Under the pieces are notes generated by a model, which saw nothing but the letters and a program-made list of their open reading frames with translations, had not been told where the DNA came from and made no database searches. A DNA stretch of 42,743 nucleotides, from assembly GCA_944376225.1 (NCBI GenBank), contig CALWBZ010000066.1, positions 1-42,743 on the forward strand, in the 5' to 3' direction. This document shows, piece after piece, positions 36,963 through 42,743 of this stretch. Each line of letters opens with the position of its first letter. Position 1 is the first letter of the stretch. The position numbers and the translations under genes are program-made. The stretch comes from an uncultured Clostridia bacterium (lineage in GTDB: Bacteria > Bacillota > Clostridia > Lachnospirales > Bianqueaceae).

Positions 36963-37286
36963 TTACATCAAAACTTTTCCCAATATTTCATATTCATATA
37001 CGCAATAATCATCAAGATACCAATTATTATCTCCCTTTGTATAATATCTTTTTCCATCTAAGCTATATTTTACTGCGATTACTCTATGTACTGTAAAATG
37101 ATTAGGAAATTTCATAAAGCAGATAATATCCCGCACCATTATATCTTTACACTTTACAACCGTTATAATATCCCCCTTTTGAATTATAGGCATCATACTC
37201 CATCCATAAACGCGAACTTGGGCATGCTCCATCTTCTCCATATCAAACATTTTCTTTAAAATATGGCAATAAAGGTTTTTATTCAT
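36963..37286 (-). CDS. S26-type signal-peptidase-like protease without membrane anchor
   Basis: The 107-residue protein carries the S26 boxes: VYGWSMMPIIQKGDIITV (Ser30 as nucleophile), FTVHRVIAV with His67 in the place where bacterial leader peptidases have Lys, and TKGDNNWYLDD with the Asp box. The Ser/His/Asp pattern is that of SipW/Sec11-like enzymes, but the usual transmembrane helices are missing, so it should be cytoplasmic. GGAGAGGAGA precedes the ATG, 1 base after the kinase stop. It may remove the leader of the precursor peptide, a job that is otherwise unassigned in this operon. This is inference. Confidence 0.75.
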   Translation of the reverse strand: MNKNLYCHILKKMFDMEKMEHAQVRVYGWSMMPIIQKGDIITVVKCKDIMVRDIICFMKFPNHFTVHRVIAVKYSLDGKRYYTKGDNNWYLDDYCVYEYEILGKVLM

Positions 37287-37287
37287 A

Positions 37288-38124
37288 TTATCTCTCCTCT
37301 CCAAATCCTCCTATAAAATCATATAAACTATTAATATAAGAGAAACCATCAGGATAAGAAATCCTATATATCTCATTATTACAAGCAAATCTAACCACTT
37401 TTCTCAAAGAATGCGCATTCCACTCTGACAAAACATCAAAAAGTGATTCAATCTTATCATATCCAGAAACAATACTAATATCAATATTTCTCTTATCATC
37501 TTTACGATTTAAAAGTATGATCTTATTGATTGGATACATTACATTTATATCAGCCGCTCTTTGTAGTTGAAACAAACTTTTTTCTTCATAACCTGCTCTT
37601 TTTTTTATCAATACTTTCCTACTATTTTTTGTTTCGTTTAACACTCTATGTGATATCGCAATAGGATACGATGCAACACTATTATTACGTATATTTACTG
37701 GTATAAGATCATCTGATAGAAAGCTACATTTTTCAGACAGTTTCTTTACAGTACTTGTCTTTCCTACCCCACTCGGTGCTAAAAAAATAGTTGCCCCCCT
37801 ATTTGTACATATTCCCCCACCATGTAACAGTAACCATTCCTTTTCATCAACATACGGCCTTAATATAAGTTGATACAGATAACCTAGACATTTATACTTT
37901 TCATCAAAAGTTTCTTCAAATCCATTGCCATTCAAAATAATATACTTTGATAGAATACGACTTATAATAATTTTGAAATACGAATTATGAAGATCTCCCT
38001 TTTCTTCATTTCCTTTCATCAAGTTAGATATAATATATAAAATATCATCATCCAACTCTTCGACAAAATTCTGGATGCCTATTTTTATTTGAAGCATTGG
38101 ATGAAAAATAATATATTCATGCAT
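37288..38124 (-). CDS. HPr-kinase-like peptide kinase
   Basis: The 278-residue protein resembles the C-terminal domain of HPr kinase/phosphorylase: a P-loop FLAPSGVGKTST (Lys122), then FLSDDLIPV with the Asp pair at 138-139, preceded by LLLHGGGICTNRGATIF. Homologues in some lasso peptide clusters phosphorylate the peptide C-terminus. Here it lies between the radical SAM and peptidase genes, so it may phosphorylate a Ser, Thr or Tyr of the precursor or its core. The start at 38124 has GGAGG at 6-7 bases. The HPr-binding capture region of true HprK is absent, so carbon regulation is unlikely. Confidence 0.8.
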   Translation of the reverse strand: MHEYIIFHPMLQIKIGIQNFVEELDDDILYIISNLMKGNEEKGDLHNSYFKIIISRILSKYIILNGNGFEETFDEKYKCLGYLYQLILRPYVDEKEWLLLHGGGICTNRGATIFLAPSGVGKTSTVKKLSEKCSFLSDDLIPVNIRNNSVASYPIAISHRVLNETKNSRKVLIKKRAGYEEKSLFQLQRAADINVMYPINKIILLNRKDDKRNIDISIVSGYDKIESLFDVLSEWNAHSLRKVVRFACNNEIYRISYPDGFSYINSLYDFIGGFGEER

Positions 38125-38167
38125 GATATGCCTCCGTTTATTCAACATATGTTAGAAAAACCATGCT

Positions 38168-39232
38168 TTATGTGTCCATACTTCTAATTTTCTTCGCTAA
38201 AATACCCTTTCGCAAATTACAATATCCATCCGTTTTCATAATATCTCCACACCTCATAATCGCTCGGGCAGGACATCCTCCATTACAATAGTTGTATAAA
38301 ATACATTTATTACACATCATTCTTTCAGACTTTTTTCTCTGTCCAATCATACTAATAAATTCTTCGTATCGGCTGTTCAAAATAATCTCTTCTATGGAAC
38401 TCTCATATATGTTCCCAATAGCCATTTCTTTTTTATCCATAAACTGACAAGGGAATATGTCGCCATTCACATCTACCCTAATTGAGATATCTGTTTTTTT
38501 TCTGTGGTATATATCGAAATAACCACATGTGGAAACAGGATCATATATCCCCTGCAAATCCATATCTCTATATTTTTCACGCAACTCATCTATTAATTCT
38601 TTTGTTTCAAAATATTCCTTTATAAATATTCCTTTATCAAAAATAATCCCATCATTCTCAAGCGCTCTCCCCATATGATTAATTGTTTCAAATAGAATAT
38701 TTCTTATCCCAAGTCGATACATAAACTCTACAAACTCTCTTATATACACACGATTATTTAGCGAAATATTATGTCTTACAATCAGCTTACCATCATATTT
38801 GCTGTTCAACAAACATTCTATTCCACTTAATATTTTTTCAAATGATTTTTCCCCTCGTTGTTTATCGTTAATATCTGCATTATACCCATCAAGAGTCGTT
38901 TGAATAGTCGGATTATATTTCTCCAATATGTGAAGCTGTTTAGGAAAGAAAGTCGCATTCGAGACTAATCGCGCCTTACGTCCGCTCATATATATATGAT
39001 CCATAATTTGGGCAAAATCCTCATGCAGTAATGGTTCTCCCCCTGAAACTTCTATTATTGGAATCTGATTGTTTTTACAATACTTGATAATTTTGTCTAT
39101 TGTCTCTAACGGAATTTTTGCGTTCGAGTTTGCCGTAGAATCATTATAACAATAGACACATTTTAAATTACACTTTCCAATAATTTCCACATAAAACGAG
39201 CTAATATTTATATATTTTTTGTATTCACACAT
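38168..39232 (-). CDS. Radical SAM/SPASM peptide maturase
   Basis: The 354-residue enzyme has the radical SAM motif CNLKCVYC (Cys21, Cys25, Cys28), SGGEPLLHEDF for SAM binding, and a C-terminal SPASM domain with Cys236, Cys262, Cys307, Cys310, Cys316, Cys320, Cys328 and Cys338 (CNKCILYNYCNGGC at its centre), enough for two auxiliary [4Fe-4S] clusters. Such enzymes make thioether, C-C or epimer changes in ribosomal peptides. With a PqqD-like protein just upstream and a CxxxC precursor, a Cys-based crosslink is the first guess. The chemistry cannot be read from sequence alone. Confidence 0.92.
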   Translation of the reverse strand: MCEYKKYINISSFYVEIIGKCNLKCVYCYNDSTANSNAKIPLETIDKIIKYCKNNQIPIIEVSGGEPLLHEDFAQIMDHIYMSGRKARLVSNATFFPKQLHILEKYNPTIQTTLDGYNADINDKQRGEKSFEKILSGIECLLNSKYDGKLIVRHNISLNNRVYIREFVEFMYRLGIRNILFETINHMGRALENDGIIFDKGIFIKEYFETKELIDELREKYRDMDLQGIYDPVSTCGYFDIYHRKKTDISIRVDVNGDIFPCQFMDKKEMAIGNIYESSIEEIILNSRYEEFISMIGQRKKSERMMCNKCILYNYCNGGCPARAIMRCGDIMKTDGYCNLRKGILAKKIRSMDT

Positions 39233-39281
39233 TTTATAACACCTTTTTTATTTAATTTTTATGCTTAATTATAATTCTAAA

Positions 39282-39554
39282 TTATTTAATATAAATCATA
39301 TTTAATCTTATCATTTCTTCAATTATTTCTTCGCAATCTTTCTTTGCTTCAGATATCATAGTTGAATCATCAAATCGACATTCTTTCAGAAAATCTTTTA
39401 TCAACTCATTTTTCTCTTTATCATTGCACTTATCATACAACCAAAACGCTGTTTCATTCAAAATATGAATATCATGTGTTTCCTCATCAGTTACTAAATA
39501 TGTGTTTTCATCCAGTCGATCCCACTTAAAATCTTTCTTATACAGTTTGCTCAT
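39282..39554 (-). CDS. PqqD-like RiPP recognition protein
   Basis: This 90-residue protein has the PqqD/RRE outline: a beta-hairpin start ending in DENTYLVTDEETHDIHILN followed by ETAFWLYDKCN and a helical C-terminus. PqqD-like proteins hold the leader peptide and present it to the radical SAM enzyme. The start at 39554 (MSKLYKKDF) has GGAGAG upstream, and the longer reading lacks an RBS. It lies between the precursor and the radical SAM gene, the classic order. A strong hairpin separates it from the precursor gene. Confidence 0.82.
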   Translation of the reverse strand: MSKLYKKDFKWDRLDENTYLVTDEETHDIHILNETAFWLYDKCNDKEKNELIKDFLKECRFDDSTMISEAKKDCEEIIEEMIRLNMIYIK

Positions 39555-39602
39555 TACAAACTCTCCTTCCACATCATTATATTCAATTCATGTTTTTTAG
39601 TA

Positions 39603-39644
39603 TGTATAGAATGTCTGCAATAAATTAAGCAGACATTCTATACA
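39603..39644 (-). terminator. Strong hairpin after the precursor gene (attenuator or mRNA stabiliser)
   Basis: A perfect 16-bp stem (39603-39618 with 39629-39644) has a 10-base AT-rich loop, but on the minus strand it is followed by TACTAAAAAAC rather than a T-run. It may therefore let some transcription through and protect the 3-prime end of the precursor mRNA, raising precursor above enzyme levels. Confidence 0.65.
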
Positions 39645-39661
39645 ATGCGGCTTATATTACA

Positions 39662-39790
39662 TTAATATGTACCGCAAGAAAAAGTACAGCTAGCATGTGT
39701 CTCAACTTTTTCCATTAGCTCTTTTTCAGTAATGGTTAAAATGCTAGGCTTTTCATACCTCATCGGCATGCTAGATTTTTCCTGCTTCAT
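39662..39790 (-). CDS. RiPP precursor peptide with CxxxC core
   Basis: The 42-residue ORF has an ideal RBS AAAGGAGGTGA 5 bases before its ATG. The N-terminal part, rich in Lys/Glu and containing YEKPSILTITEKEL, looks like a leader; the end ASCTFSCGTY is a core with two cysteines spaced CxxxC plus Ser, Thr and Tyr. It resembles no standard housekeeping peptide and sits exactly where precursors lie in radical SAM RiPP operons, upstream of the PqqD-like gene. The leader-core border is unknown; I guess just after HA. No Gly-Gly cleavage site is present, in line with the absence of a C39 peptidase. It has a palindromic promoter region upstream and a hairpin downstream. Confidence 0.82.
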   Translation of the reverse strand: MKQEKSSMPMRYEKPSILTITEKELMEKVETHASCTFSCGTY

Positions 39791-39812
39791 TAAACTCACC
39801 TCCTTTCATTCT

Positions 39813-39848
39813 TTGTTCATATATACAAATATTTGTATATATGAACAA
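39813..39848. promoter_or_regulatory. 36-bp perfect palindrome upstream of the precursor gene
   Basis: The half-site TTGTTCATATATACAAAT (39813-39830) is followed by its exact reverse complement with no spacer. It overlaps the -10 box of a likely promoter and ends 12 bases before the precursor RBS. It may be an operator for a dimeric regulator or, once transcribed, an 18-bp RNA stem. Confidence 0.8.
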
Positions 39849-39873
39849 TATCTCGCTTAAAAATATGTTGCAA
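39845..39873 (-). promoter_or_regulatory. Possible internal promoter for the precursor
   Basis: On the minus strand TTGCAA (39868-39873), 17 bases, TATTGT (39845-39850). The -10 box lies partly in the 36-bp palindrome, so binding there would control it. It would make the precursor and downstream genes independent of the nucleotidyltransferase. Confidence 0.45.
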
Positions 39874-39880
39874 CTTTATC

Positions 39881-41053
39881 CTAGTAGAAAAACCGTTCAT
39901 CATACTTTATATTAAACTCCTCATATGCTTTCCTCCATCTACTTTGTACCGAATAATAAAAGCATAAGCAAAAAAATCTCAATGCAACATAATTTTCATC
40001 TGAAAAAAGTCTTTGTGCATATCCGCCTTTCCAATCATAACCAAACCTCTTTTCCCAGTATATAATATACTCATCCCAATCCCCAAAACTTCTAGTATCC
40101 AAAAATTGTCTGTGTGCCAATTGATTTTTTCTCTTATCAAAATCCTCTGGAAGTATATCGTCGAGTAATGTTTTGTCAAACAACCTCTTTTTAAATATTA
40201 GTTCATAAGTTTCGTTGCAAAAGTACAATGCATAAGATACAACAAATTTTGCATCACATCTATGAACTTTATTCTTAAACATATCCCAATTAATAAAATT
40301 ATTTTTTATCAAATTATCTATCTCTCTTTGGTACTTAAGCTTAAACTTCATGCCTCTATATTCATGATGATACATGTGGATACATAAAAGCAACAACTGA
40401 TCTTCTACTGCTGGCACACAAATATGCACATCCTGTAAACTCACTTCTTGCAAATTCTTCAATATACTTTCTGCGTCCAGCTTATATTCATCTCCATAAT
40501 TATCATATCTATGATGTATTTCTATACTATATTCTCCCTTATGCCATGTACATCCATGCCAAGCTAACAACCTCATAGAATAATCCTCTTTCATAGATCC
40601 CGCCATTTTATATCCTAGCGTAGCCACTATCCCATATGCTTTTTCCAAATCTTCAGGCATAATAAGTAAATCAAAATCTGTATTTACTTTTTCTGTCAAT
40701 GAGCAGCATTTCCAGAAAACAGATGCAATCCCCTTAAAAACAACATATTTTATTCCATTTGTTTTGAATGCAGCATGTATGGTTCCTAACTCCTTGAGCA
40801 ACTTCCTACTTTTTATTTGCCGAATAGCTAATTCTTTTTTAATATCTTTAATACATTTATTATCATTTTTGTTATGTACAATACGTTCTATAAAAGCTCC
40901 ATATACTTCATGTTTTTTTGCTCTCTCAGCAAAAACCTCATAATTTTCAAATATTAAGTCTGATGTTATACAATAACTATTTTCTAATGCAATCTTAGAT
41001 AGTTCTTGATCTATCTTGTCAATTATATATACTTCTTTTGTATCTTTTTTCAT
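39881..41053 (-). CDS. Uncharacterised nucleotidyltransferase (NTP_transf_5-like)
   Basis: The 390-residue protein shows the Pol-beta-like pattern of this family: VVFKGIASVFWKCCSL with Lys108-Gly109, then TDFDLLIMPEDLEKAYGIV with the metal-binding Asp pair (Asp126, Asp128) and IEIHHRY. Homologues occur in several RiPP loci, including lasso clusters with a kinase, where nucleotidyltransferases act on the phosphorylated peptide. Here it is the first gene of the operon. I prefer the ATG at 41053 with GAGGT at 6-base spacing; a GTG at 41059 is the alternative. Its partner kinase lies three genes downstream. The role in modification of this peptide is inferred. Confidence 0.75.
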   Translation of the reverse strand: MKKDTKEVYIIDKIDQELSKIALENSYCITSDLIFENYEVFAERAKKHEVYGAFIERIVHNKNDNKCIKDIKKELAIRQIKSRKLLKELGTIHAAFKTNGIKYVVFKGIASVFWKCCSLTEKVNTDFDLLIMPEDLEKAYGIVATLGYKMAGSMKEDYSMRLLAWHGCTWHKGEYSIEIHHRYDNYGDEYKLDAESILKNLQEVSLQDVHICVPAVEDQLLLLCIHMYHHEYRGMKFKLKYQREIDNLIKNNFINWDMFKNKVHRCDAKFVVSYALYFCNETYELIFKKRLFDKTLLDDILPEDFDKRKNQLAHRQFLDTRSFGDWDEYIIYWEKRFGYDWKGGYAQRLFSDENYVALRFFCLCFYYSVQSRWRKAYEEFNIKYDERFFY

Positions 41054-41059
41054 ATTCAC

Positions 41060-41351
41060 ACCTCAAATCATTAAATTCATAATCAATATAACTCAATGTA
41101 AACTACACGCAAAATACTGCAAATCTTTCAGTTTATTATTACGTTCCTAGATAATAACTGTCCTAATAGATGGACTATCATGAGTCCGTCTCTCTTTCGG
41201 AAGTTTTATCCAGGTATCATCATATTATCACATTTTCTTGCCCCAGTCAACATATTTTTTGTATTTTTTTCTCGACTGTTCTTTTCATCTCATCCTCCCC
41301 CCCATTTAACTTATTTAACTTGCACAATTCCTCGGTAAGACAATCGTCAAA
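41060..41351. other. AT-rich leader region of the RiPP operon
   Basis: No gene is visible. The segment holds the operon promoter at 41222-41250 and a transcribed leader of about 160 bases before the nucleotidyltransferase gene. The right part merges into the end of the IS66 remnant. Confidence 0.5.
41222..41250 (-). promoter_or_regulatory. Main promoter of the RiPP operon
   Basis: TTGACT (41245-41250), 17 bases, TAATAT (41222-41227) on the minus strand. It is the strongest candidate upstream of the nucleotidyltransferase gene and would start transcription near 41215. Confidence 0.65.
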
Positions 41352-42237
41352 TCATCTCCAATCAAAACAAAATCCCTCTTTCGAGGCATCATTGATTTCC
41401 AATTCTTTCTCTTTCAAATACTCCCCCAGAAGCAATTCCTTTGCCTCCGCCTTATACCGCAGTTTTCCAAAAACCCATCTCAGGTATTCGTATGGATTCA
41501 TATCATCCTCTTTGGCCGTCTCTATCACCGAATATAAAATCGCTGATGATTCCACACCCCGGCTGTATTGCAAAACGGCCAGTTTTTCTCCCAATTACAA
41601 ATAGCTTGATTCCCCTTTCTGCCGCGTTGTTGCTCAGCTCCAGCCGAGGACTCTCCAAATACGTCTTCAGTTCCTTTCTCATTCAACGCATACGCAATCG
41701 CCTTCCCTAACACGCTTTTCGGCAAGGCTTCTTCTTTCTTCCCCTCACAATACGCGAAAAATTCTTCTACTTCTTTTACTTCCTATTTTTCTCGTATCTC
41801 TTGGATTTCCTTTTCGCTCCTTCCTCCGTTCCCCTTCTCCCATGCAAAGAGCCTTTCGATTTGCTGTAAACATTGTCCTCCCACCGTATCCATATCCTTT
41901 GGATCGGTCTGCACTTCTACCGCGTTAAGAAAGTATCTTCGTACATGGGCCCAGCAGTAGCATAGCTTCACGTTTTCACCTGATTGTATCCTCTGTATCC
42001 ATCACAGTGCAGATATCCATGAACCCCCTTCAAAAACTCTTTCGTGCTTATTTCCCTTCTTCCTCGTTCATATTGATATAATACGATCGCTCTTTTCCCG
42101 TCTCGTTTTCCGCTGCGATATTGCCACATATAGGCATGCGTACTCATTCCTTCTTTTTGCGGATCCTATAATACCTCCAACGGTATTTCATCCTCATGAA
42201 GAATCTCCCGACGGATCAGTTCCTTTTTCCATTCTCT
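41352..42237 (-). pseudogene. IS66 family TnpC transposase, decayed
   Basis: Across several frames on the minus strand the typical IS66 order is readable: EILHEDEIPLEVL (DDE Asp region), THAYMWQYRSG, KEFLKGVHGYLHCDGYRGYN, CWAHVRRYFLNA, then LELSNNAAERGIK-like and NWLFCNTA-like segments, and AILYSVIETAKEDDMNPYEY and LRWVF at the C-terminus. There are in-frame stops (for example just after PLEVL) and several frameshifts, and the N-terminal third is missing. The break at about 42237 abuts the ABC remnant copy B. It is non-functional and a mark of past mobile-element activity beside the RiPP operon. Confidence 0.85.
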
Positions 42238-42433
42238 TATACAAACGTTCATGTGTTCCTTTCTCAATTAATTTTCCTCCCTCTAAAACATAAATATAGT
42301 CCATGTCTTTAACCGTGGATAACCGATGGGACATCATGCTTAAGGCTGTGATCGATATACAGACTACAATAATTACGAATGAAACAAATTTTTTCCCCAA
42401 TATCAATGCTAGATAACTAAGATTTTTCTTCAT
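42194..42433 (-). pseudogene. Internally deleted ABC transporter remnant, copy B
   Basis: A 79-codon ORF starts MKKNLSYLALILGKKF, runs through a hydrophobic segment and passes directly into the ABC C-terminal region [20 protein letters not shown] and KGTHERL. After this it reads out of frame into the IS66 remnant (about 42240 and below). The deletion junction equals that of copy A at 32944-33188. It keeps a consensus promoter and an RBS (GGGGAG), so a short membrane peptide could still be made, but no function is expected. Confidence 0.75.
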
Positions 42434-42434
42434 T
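42242..42434. repeat. Long direct repeat, right copy
   Basis: The partner of 32998-33189, with about 15 differences including one base of length in a C-run that decides the reading frame. Homology stops at the IS66 remnant on the left and just upstream of the ATG on the right. Confidence 0.85.
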
Positions 42435-42452
42435 AGTCTATTCTCCCCATAC

Positions 42453-42508
42453 GCATATTATATTTGCGTATATTATATTTGTCTATATTGTATTTGTCTA
42501 TATTATAG
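42453..42508. repeat. 15-bp tandem repeat, about 3.7 copies
   Basis: Units of the type GTCTATATTATATTT follow each other head to tail (42453, 42466, 42481, 42496), the first shortened and with small substitutions. The array runs from the -10 box of the adjoining promoter into its leader. Confidence 0.7.
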
Positions 42509-42530
42509 TGCCGACGTTCCCCTGTGTCAA
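42502..42530 (-). promoter_or_regulatory. Consensus promoter ahead of ABC remnant copy B
   Basis: TTGACA (42525-42530), 17 bases, TATAAT (42502-42507) on the minus strand: both hexamers perfect. It now drives only the remnant, and perhaps read-through into the IS66 remnant and beyond. Confidence 0.8.
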
Positions 42531-42598
42531 TCACATAATCATAAACGTTAAATCTCCACGCTTGCTTTGTGGTTAGCTTCCGCTATCCCATCTTCCAC

Positions 42599-42622
42599 AA
42601 AAAAAGCCGCATCCTTGCGGCT
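42599..42622 (-). terminator. Terminator of the rRNA operon
   Basis: AGCCGCA and TGCGGCT pair (42605-42611 with 42616-42622), followed on the minus strand by a seven-T run. It lies 19 bases beyond the 5S rRNA end. Confidence 0.85.
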
Positions 42623-42640
42623 CTCTTTCCAATAAAAAAA

Positions 42641-42743
42641 CGGCAACCTCCTACTCTCCCAGGCAGTCCCCCGCCAAGTACCATCGGCCGCTTATGTCTT
42701 CACCTTCGTGTTCGGGATGGGTACGGGTGTTTCCCATAAGCGT
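42641..42743 (-). rRNA. rrf: 5S ribosomal RNA, partial (5-prime end outside the window)
   Basis: On the minus strand the sequence contains ACACCCGTACCCATCCCGAA, the GAAGGTGAAGACATAAGC stretch, the loop GATGGTACTTGGCGGG and the 3-prime end GGGAGAGTAGGAGGTTGCCG, all standard 5S elements. About 103 bases are present and roughly 15 are cut by the window edge. It would be the last gene of an rRNA operon continuing to the right. Confidence 0.95.

Noticed and set aside
39232..39660. A second precursor peptide near the first
   Set aside because: I found no further short frame with RBS and Cys-containing end between the precursor and the radical SAM gene.
33376..41059. Lasso peptide cluster
   Set aside because: Kinase and nucleotidyltransferase alone suggest it, but no cyclase or transglutaminase-like protease is present and a radical SAM/PqqD pair is.
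42453..42508. CRISPR array
   Set aside because: Units are 15 bp, contiguous and without spacers; no cas gene is in the window.

Overview
The window looks like the chromosome of an anaerobic, fermentative Firmicute of the Clostridia, probably a Lachnospiraceae-type gut or plant-fibre degrader. Pointers are strong AAGGAGG-type ribosome binding sites, consensus sigma-A promoters, a CIRCE/HrcA heat-shock operator, LplB/YtcP-type sugar ABC importers, a B12-independent glycyl-radical diol dehydratase and a 5S rRNA of Gram-positive type at the right edge. Most of the window is GC-rich; from about 33 kb to 42.5 kb it becomes visibly AT-rich, which suggests acquired DNA.

Layout. 1-1.07 kb: a decayed AAA/DUF4143 ATPase fragment and spacer. 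1.07-6.84 kb (+): an operon for a glycyl-radical diol dehydratase, its activase, a PduU/EutS microcompartment shell protein, a PduV/EutP small GTPase, threonine ammonia-lyase and RidA. 6.9-10.8 kb (-): a lipoprotein, an IS element and an intact AAA/DUF4143 ATPase. 10.9-12.8 kb (+): a glycosyltransferase-like and a pyruvyltransferase-like gene. 12.85-17.5 kb (-): Ser-rich lipoprotein, birA, gdhA, dapF and a CIRCE-controlled hsp20. 17.65-28.5 kb (-): a rhamnose/pectin locus with LacI regulator, sugar ABC importer, GH78 alpha-L-rhamnosidase, RpiB-like isomerase and a frameshifted SGNH esterase; a frameshifted Nudix gene and a GH28 glycosidase lie upstream. 28.7-29.2 kb (+): a GyrI-like protein. 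29.3-32.9 kb (-): an ABC exporter pair. 33.4-41.06 kb (-): a ribosomally made peptide (RiPP) operon. 41.35-42.43 kb: IS66 and ABC remnants. 42.64-42.74 kb (-): 5S rRNA.

How the parts may work together. The GH78/GH28/esterase locus would release rhamnose from rhamnogalacturonan-like glycans. Anaerobes commonly ferment rhamnose through 1,2-propanediol, the substrate type expected for the glycyl-radical enzyme at 1.07 kb. That operon also carries threonine ammonia-lyase and RidA, which give 2-oxobutyrate, so two routes to C3 acids may be co-expressed. This link is inference.

The most novel item is the RiPP operon. It encodes a 42-residue precursor ending in a CxxxC core, a PqqD-like recognition protein, a radical SAM/SPASM enzyme, an HPr-kinase-like kinase, a membrane-less S26-type peptidase, an uncharacterised nucleotidyltransferase and two ABC half-exporters. 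The precursor is preceded by a perfect 36-bp palindrome overlapping a likely promoter and followed by a 16-bp-stem hairpin. The operon sits between two about 192-bp direct copies of the same internally deleted ABC gene. Kinase and nucleotidyltransferase are known from some lasso peptide clusters, but no lasso cyclase or lasso protease is present here.
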